Below are positions 14,103 through 18,330 of a stretch of DNA of 18,330 nucleotides, piece by piece. Origin of the DNA: an uncultured Lachnospiraceae bacterium (GTDB lineage Bacteria; Bacillota; Clostridia; Lachnospirales; Lachnospiraceae); NCBI GenBank assembly GCA_902767235.1, contig CACXGR010000159.1, forward strand, positions 1 through 18,330, written 5' to 3'. A program made the position numbers and the translations under genes. The number at the start of each line of letters is the position of its first letter. Position 1 is the stretch's first letter. A model generated the notes under the pieces. That model saw nothing but the letters and a program-made list of their open reading frames with translations, was not told the origin of the DNA and ran no database searches.

Positions 14103-17100
14103 TTATTGAAAGTAGCGGACTCCGCTCTCAAAGAGCTTGAGATCCTGCTCACCGTAAATGTTGAGGTTGACGCCTTTTCCTTTGCGCTCACAGTGTGCCA
14201 TCTTGCCCAGGATCCTTCCATCCGGAGAGGTGATGCCTTCAATGGCCGCATAGGAGCCGTTGATGTTCCATTCTTCGTCCATGGAGATCTTTCCGTCGGG
14301 ATCGCAGTACTGCGTCGCCACCTGGCCGTTTGCAAAGAGCTTGTCGATCCATTCTTTGGGGGCGACAAAGCGGCCTTCTCCGTGAGAGGCGGGATTGGTG
14401 TAAACACCTCCGAGCTGTGCGCCGGCAAGCCAGGGGGACTTGTTGGTCACCACCTTGGTGTAGGCCATCTTGGAGATATGACGGCCGATCGTATTGAATG
14501 TCAGTGTGGGAGAGTCCTCCTTCTGGCCGGTGATCTTGCCGTTCGGCACAAGTCCGAGCTTGATCAGCGCCTGGAATCCGTTGCAGATACCCAGGATCAG
14601 GCCGTCTCTCTTACCAAGGAGCTCGCCCACCGCGTCCTCGATCCGCGCATTCCGGAAAGCCGTGGCGAAGAATTTGGCGCTGCCGTCCGGCTCGTCACCC
14701 GCGGAGAAACCGCCGGGGAACATGATGATCTGGGACGCTTCGATCGCTTTGGCAAAGGTCTCGACGCTCTCACGAATATTCGAGGGTGTGAGATTCGTGA
14801 ACACCCTGGTGATCGTCTTTGCGCCGGCTTCCTCAAAAGCGGCCGCCGTGTCATACTCGCAGTTGGTTCCGGGGAAGACCGGAATAAAGACTGTGGGCTG
14901 TGCGATCTTATGGCTGCACACCGCGATGCTGCCCTTATCATATATAGGCGTATCGATGACGTCCTTATCCTTAGAGGCCTTGGTGGGGAAGACCTTCTCC
15001 AGCGGCTTTTTCCAGATCGCAAGGGCCTCGTCCGCCGGAAGGGATGCGCCGTGCCAGGTAAACGCAGCCTCGCCGCCGGCTTCCGTGACCGTTCCGATGA
15101 CCGCATAATTGTCGGGGAGATACTCCTCCAGCACCTTCTCACAGTCAGCGTCCATCTCCAGGATCAAGTCGCCGATCCGGTTTCTGAACAGGTGCTTTAA
15201 GTGCACTGTCTCGTTGAATTCCACGCCGAATCCGTTTCCGAACGCCATTTTGGCACAGGCCGGCGCCACGCCGTAGCAGTCAACGGCATAAGCCGCTTTG
15301 ACAAGCCCTTTTCTCATAAGAGACGTCACTTTGTCATAGATCCCGCACACATCGTCATAGACGGGGATATCGTACTCATCCCGCTCGATGTCGATCTGTA
15401 CCAGTTTATCACCCGCCTTCTTGAGCTCGGGCGTGATCACATCCCCGATCTTCGCCACGTCCACCGCAAATGAGACGAGGGTGGGCGGCACATCGATGTC
15501 ATTGAATGTGCCGGACATACTGTCCTTGCCTCCGATACTGCCGATCCCGAAGCCGAGCTGGGCATCATAGGCACCCAGAAGGGCTGAGAAAGGCTGGCTC
15601 CAGCGGGAAGGATCCTTGCTCATTCTGCCAAAATATTCCTGGAAGGTCAGATGCAGCTTCCTGAAATCGCCGCCGGCGGCCACCACCTTGGAGACAGACT
15701 CGGTCACTGCGTAGACAGCGCCGTGATAAGGGCTCCAGGAGCTGAGATAGGGATCAAAGCCGTAACTCATCATCGTCACGGTATCGGTCCTGCCGCCCTG
15801 AACGGGAAGCTTGGCGATCATGGTCTGGGTCTCGGTCAGCTGATATTTGCCGCCGTAGGGCATGTCCACCGTGCCGGCGCCGATCGATGCGTCAAACATC
15901 TCCACCAGTCCTTTCTGGGAGCAGGTGTTGAGGTCTGCCAGGGATGCGCGCATCGCCTTCTCGAAGTCCTCTCCGTCAAGATCGCGGTTCATGCGGTCCC
16001 CGAACACTTCGCGGACGCCTTCCGAAGCAAATTTATTGAGATAATTGTCATCCTGCGAGGGCATCAGGACTTTGACGTCTGTCTCCTGATGCGCTCCGTT
16101 TGTGTCGAGAAAAGCTCTTGAAATATCCACGACAGGCTTTCCGCGCCAATTGAGCACCAGTCGGGGCTCCTTCGTGACGACCGCCACCGGTGTAGCTTCC
16201 AGGTTCTCCTGCGCGGCATAGGCAAGGAACTGTTCCTTGTCTTCAGGCGCCACAACAACGGCCATTCTCTCCTGGGACTCGGAGATGGCGAGTTCCGTGC
16301 CGTCCAGTCCCTCATATTTCTTGGGCACGAGGTCCAGATTGACCTGCAGACCGTCGGCCAGCTCTCCGATCGCAACGGACACACCGCCGGCGCCGAAGTC
16401 GTTGCACTTCTTGATGAGCGCAGATACTTCCGGTCTCCTAAAGAGTCTCTGAAGCTTGCGCTCTGTGGGCGCATTTCCCTTCTGGACTTCCGCACCGCAC
16501 TCTGTCAGTGACTGGTCGTTATGCGCCTTGGAGGATCCTGTTGCGCCTCCCATTCCGTCCCTGCCGGTCCTGCCGCCGAGCAGAATGATGATATCGCCGG
16601 GATCACTGTTTTCGCGCTTCACATTTTTGCGGGCAGCAGCGCCCATGACGGCGCCGATCTCCATGCGCTTGGCCACATAGCCGGGATGATAGATCTCTTT
16701 CACGTGGCCGGTGGCAAGCCCGATCTGGTTGCCGTAGCTGGAATAGCCCTTCGCGGCTCCGAGGACGAGCTTTTTCTGGGGAAGCTTGTTCTCGAGTGTC
16801 TCTGATACGGGAACGGTGGGATCTGCGGCGCCAGTCACGCGCATGGCCTGATACACATATCCCCTTCCTGAGAGCGGATCGCGGATCGCACCGCCCAGGC
16901 AGGTGGCCGCGCCGCCGAAAGGCTCGATCTCCGTGGGATGGTTGTGGGTCTCGTTCTTAAAGAAAACGAGCCACTCCTCTGTCTCCGGTCCCTTGCCGTA
17001 ATCGACTTCTACCGGGACCACGACAGAGCATGCGTTGTTCTCGTCAGACTCCTCCTGGTCAGTGAGCTTTCCTTCGGCCTTGAGCTTCTTCATGCCCATG

Positions 17101-17939
17101 ATCGCGAGATCCATCAGGCATACATACTTATCCTTGCGGCCTTTATAGAGTTCCTCTCTGGAATCGAGATAGCTCAGATACGTGGGCTCAATGATATCTC
17201 TGTAATAGCCGTCCTCAAACTCCACATTGCGCAGCTCGGTCGAAAAGGTGGTGTGACGGCAGTGATCGGACCAGTAGGTGTCCAGCACGCGGATCTCCGT
17301 GATCGTGGGATCTCTGTGCTCGGTTCCCTTAAAATACTCCTGAATGAAAAGGAAATCATTAAACGTCATGGCAAGATCAAGCGACTGGTAAAGCTTTGTG
17401 AGCTCATCCTCATGCATGGATGTCATTCCGGTGAGCACCTTGACATCCTCTGCCTCCGGATAATCGGTCTGAAGGGTCTTGGGTTTCTCCATCCCGGTCT
17501 CGCGGGAATCTACAGGGTTTATGCAGTATTTCTTGATCCGTTCGATCTCATCCTGTGTGATCTTTCCCAGCAGAATATAGGTCTCTGCCGTCTTGATCAC
17601 AGGGTTCTCGTTCTCATTGAGGAACTGCACGCACTGCACGGCGCTGTCCGCTCGCTGGTCAAATTGTCCGGGAAGGGCCTCAACGCTGAATACATAGCCA
17701 TCCTCCGGGATCTCGATCGTCTCTCTGTAAAGAATATCCACAGGGGGCTCTGAAAAAACAGTCCTGCATGCCTTCTCAAAGACCTCATCAGAAATATTCT
17801 CGACATCATATCGGATCAGTTTCCGAACGCCGGTCAGTCCTTCCACAGCCAAAAACCCGATGATATCTTCCTTGAGCTGCCTGGCTGCGACCGCATAGGG
17901 CTCCTTTTTCTCAACATAGACCCGTCTGACTTTACTCAT
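14103..17939 (-). CDS. purL: Phosphoribosylformylglycinamidine synthase, single-chain with fused glutaminase
   Basis: Makes FGAM from FGAR, ATP and glutamine in purine synthesis. The 1278-residue chain joins the synthetase and a class I glutamine amidotransferase, unlike the split PurS/PurQ/PurL of Bacillus. It has the N-terminal PurS-like part, then YWSDHCRHTTF, NETHNHPTEIEPFGGAATC in two parts, GGRTGRDGMGGATGSS and ANDFGAGG-like CNDFGAGGVSVAIGE. The C-terminal glutaminase begins near VFIPVFPGTNCEYDTA. Its nucleophile is Cys1119 in GICNGFQAL, with His1186 and Glu1188 in SHGEGRF. All key residues are intact. It fits the clostridial/streptococcal clade of large PurL. GGAGGA lies 13 bases before the ATG, a little far. 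It is first in the cluster with queH and argS. Confidence 0.97.
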   Translation of the reverse strand: MSKVRRVYVEKKEPYAVAARQLKEDIIGFLAVEGLTGVRKLIRYDVENISDEVFEKACRTVFSEPPVDILYRETIEIPEDGYVFSVEALPGQFDQRADSAVQCVQFLNENENPVIKTAETYILLGKITQDEIERIKKYCINPVDSRETGMEKPKTLQTDYPEAEDVKVLTGMTSMHEDELTKLYQSLDLAMTFNDFLFIQEYFKGTEHRDPTITEIRVLDTYWSDHCRHTTFSTELRNVEFEDGYYRDIIEPTYLSYLDSREELYKGRKDKYVCLMDLAIMGMKKLKAEGKLTDQEESDENNACSVVVPVEVDYGKGPETEEWLVFFKNETHNHPTEIEPFGGAATCLGGAIRDPLSGRGYVYQAMRVTGAADPTVPVSETLENKLPQKKLVLGAAKGYSSYGNQIGLATGHVKEIYHPGYVAKRMEIGAVMGAAARKNVKRENSDPGDIIILLGGRTGRDGMGGATGSSKAHNDQSLTECGAEVQKGNAPTERKLQRLFRRPEVSALIKKCNDFGAGGVSVAIGELADGLQVNLDLVPKKYEGLDGTELAISESQERMAVVVAPEDKEQFLAYAAQENLEATPVAVVTKEPRLVLNWRGKPVVDISRAFLDTNGAHQETDVKVLMPSQDDNYLNKFASEGVREVFGDRMNRDLDGEDFEKAMRASLADLNTCSQKGLVEMFDASIGAGTVDMPYGGKYQLTETQTMIAKLPVQGGRTDTVTMMSYGFDPYLSSWSPYHGAVYAVTESVSKVVAAGGDFRKLHLTFQEYFGRMSKDPSRWSQPFSALLGAYDAQLGFGIGSIGGKDSMSGTFNDIDVPPTLVSFAVDVAKIGDVITPELKKAGDKLVQIDIERDEYDIPVYDDVCGIYDKVTSLMRKGLVKAAYAVDCYGVAPACAKMAFGNGFGVEFNETVHLKHLFRNRIGDLILEMDADCEKVLEEYLPDNYAVIGTVTEAGGEAAFTWHGASLPADEALAIWKKPLEKVFPTKASKDKDVIDTPIYDKGSIAVCSHKIAQPTVFIPVFPGTNCEYDTAAAFEEAGAKTITRVFTNLTPSNIRESVETFAKAIEASQIIMFPGGFSAGDEPDGSAKFFATAFRNARIEDAVGELLGKRDGLILGICNGFQALIKLGLVPNGKITGQKEDSPTLTFNTIGRHISKMAYTKVVTNKSPWLAGAQLGGVYTNPASHGEGRFVAPKEWIDKLFANGQVATQYCDPDGKISMDEEWNINGSYAAIEGITSPDGRILGKMAHCERKGKGVNLNIYGEQDLKLFESGVRYFQ

Positions 17940-17992
17940 TGATCTCGCTTTCTCCTCCTAAGGCGTATAAATGATAGATATTGTCTCAACGC

Positions 17993-18020
17993 ATTATATC
18001 ATAGCTTTTCAAAATGTACA
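17993..18020 (-). promoter_or_regulatory. Promoter of purL
   Basis: On the minus strand, TGTACA (18015-18020), 16 bases, then a perfect TATAAT (17993-17998) with TG as extended -10. The start would be near 17986, about 47 bases before the ATG. No purine riboswitch fits in so short a leader. Two small hairpins lie upstream (18041-18056 and 18074-18087). Confidence 0.65.
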
Positions 18021-18120
18021 TACACGGTATGCCCAATGAAAGGCAAACTTTTGCCTCTGTATTTGACAAGCCCGGACAGCATGTCCCCAAAAACGGCAAA
18101 AAAATAGAGTGATTTTGGTG

Positions 18121-18149
18121 TTGAACATCCCCGGCCGTTGTGCTATACT
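18121..18149 (+). promoter_or_regulatory. Promoter of tRNA-Trp
   Basis: TTGAAC (18121-18126), 17 bases, TATACT (18144-18149), with TG at 18141-18142 as extended -10. The start would be near 18156. The 5' leader can fold a short hairpin (TGACGG with CCTGTCA). Confidence 0.75.
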
Positions 18150-18188
18150 TGCAAATGTTGACGGACAAAACCTGTCAGACAATCGAAT

Positions 18189-18259
18189 AGGGGAATCATA
18201 CAATGGCAGTATCACGGTCTCCAAAACCGTTCATGGGGGTTCGAATCCCTCTTCCCCTG
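18189..18259 (+). tRNA. trnW: tRNA-Trp (anticodon CCA)
   Basis: A full cloverleaf can be drawn. The acceptor stem is AGGGGAA with TTCCCCT, the D stem ATAC with GTAT around AATGGCA, and the anticodon stem ACGGT with ACCGT around loop CTCCAAA, giving anticodon CCA for UGG. The variable region is TCATG. The T stem is GGGGG with CCCTC (one G-U) around TTCGAAT. The discriminator is G73, as expected for bacterial tRNA-Trp. The next bases are CTCC, so the CCA end is not encoded and must be added by the tRNA nucleotidyltransferase. It has its own promoter and a terminator-like hairpin 12 bases downstream. Confidence 0.95.
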
Positions 18260-18271
18260 CTCCTTTAACAG

Positions 18272-18300
18272 CCTTCATCGTTATCGATGGAGGTTTTTTT
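18272..18300 (+). terminator. Terminator-like hairpin after tRNA-Trp
   Basis: CCTTCATCG (18272-18280) pairs with CGATGGAGG (18285-18293), 9 bases with one T-G pair and loop TTAT, followed by seven T. It is a good intrinsic terminator for the tRNA. Its right arm ends in GGAGG, which sits 7 bases before an ATG at 18301. Confidence 0.8.
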
Positions 18301-18330
18301 ATGTCCAAAAAAGGGAACCCTTTGCAGTTC
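18301..18330 (+). CDS. Possible start of a downstream gene, cut by window edge
   Basis: ATG at 18301 follows GGAGG (18289-18293) by 7 bases and stays open to the window edge, reading MSKKGNPLQF. A basic short N-terminus after tRNA-Trp would suit SecE, because tRNA-Trp often precedes secE-nusG in Firmicutes. Ten residues cannot prove it. If real, its ribosome site is locked in the hairpin above. Confidence 0.35.
   Translation, partial: MSKKGNPLQF

Noticed and set aside
14004..15200. Plus-strand open frame of 398 codons
   Set aside because: Antisense to the purL glutaminase end, whose catalytic residues fix the true frame.
18189..18330. tRNA-Trp as an attachment site of an integrated element
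   Set aside because: No integrase, no direct repeat of the tRNA 3' end and no foreign genes are seen in the window.

Overview
The window looks like part of a chromosome from a Clostridia bacterium, most likely of the Lachnospiraceae type. The clues are the long single-chain PurL with a fused glutaminase, a DUF6106-like small membrane protein, a YerC/YecD regulator beside a YfhO-type membrane protein, QueH for queuosine, and Gram-positive promoters and AGGAGG ribosome binding sites. Bases are fairly balanced to moderately GC-rich. I see no transposase, phage gene, CRISPR array or other sign of a mobile island. This is core metabolic DNA, and almost every protein gene is on the minus strand.

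Layout from left to right. (1) A DUF6106-like gene leads into guaB, which is cut by the window edge. (2) An operon on the minus strand runs ACT-domain regulator (PheB/ThrR family), homoserine dehydrogenase, ThrD-type aspartokinase. It starts from a promoter inside the 3' end of the YfhO gene. (3) yerC-like regulator then YfhO-like membrane protein. (4) A cold shock protein gene on the plus strand, divergent from yerC, ending at a terminator it shares with hisA. (5) A corrinoid adenosyltransferase-like gene, dapA, dapB and a eukaryotic-type hisA. (6) purL, queH, argS. (7) A divergent plus-strand tRNA-Trp gene with its own promoter, then a terminator-like hairpin that overlaps the ribosome binding site of a possible gene cut by the right edge.

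The genes fit a theme of aspartate-family amino acids (aspartokinase, homoserine dehydrogenase, DapA, DapB), with purine synthesis (GuaB, PurL), one histidine enzyme (HisA) and translation support (ArgS, QueH, tRNA-Trp). The best leads for new biology are regulatory. They are: a threonine-branch operon carrying its own presumed regulator; a strong plus-strand terminator behind no known gene; a hairpin between the Shine-Dalgarno sequence and start codon of the aspartokinase; a shared -35 inverted repeat between yerC and csp; and the terminator/ribosome-binding-site overlap after tRNA-Trp. The eukaryotic-type HisA and the cold shock protein lacking its first-strand tryptophan are the oddest proteins. 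I found no clearly new defence or mobile system.
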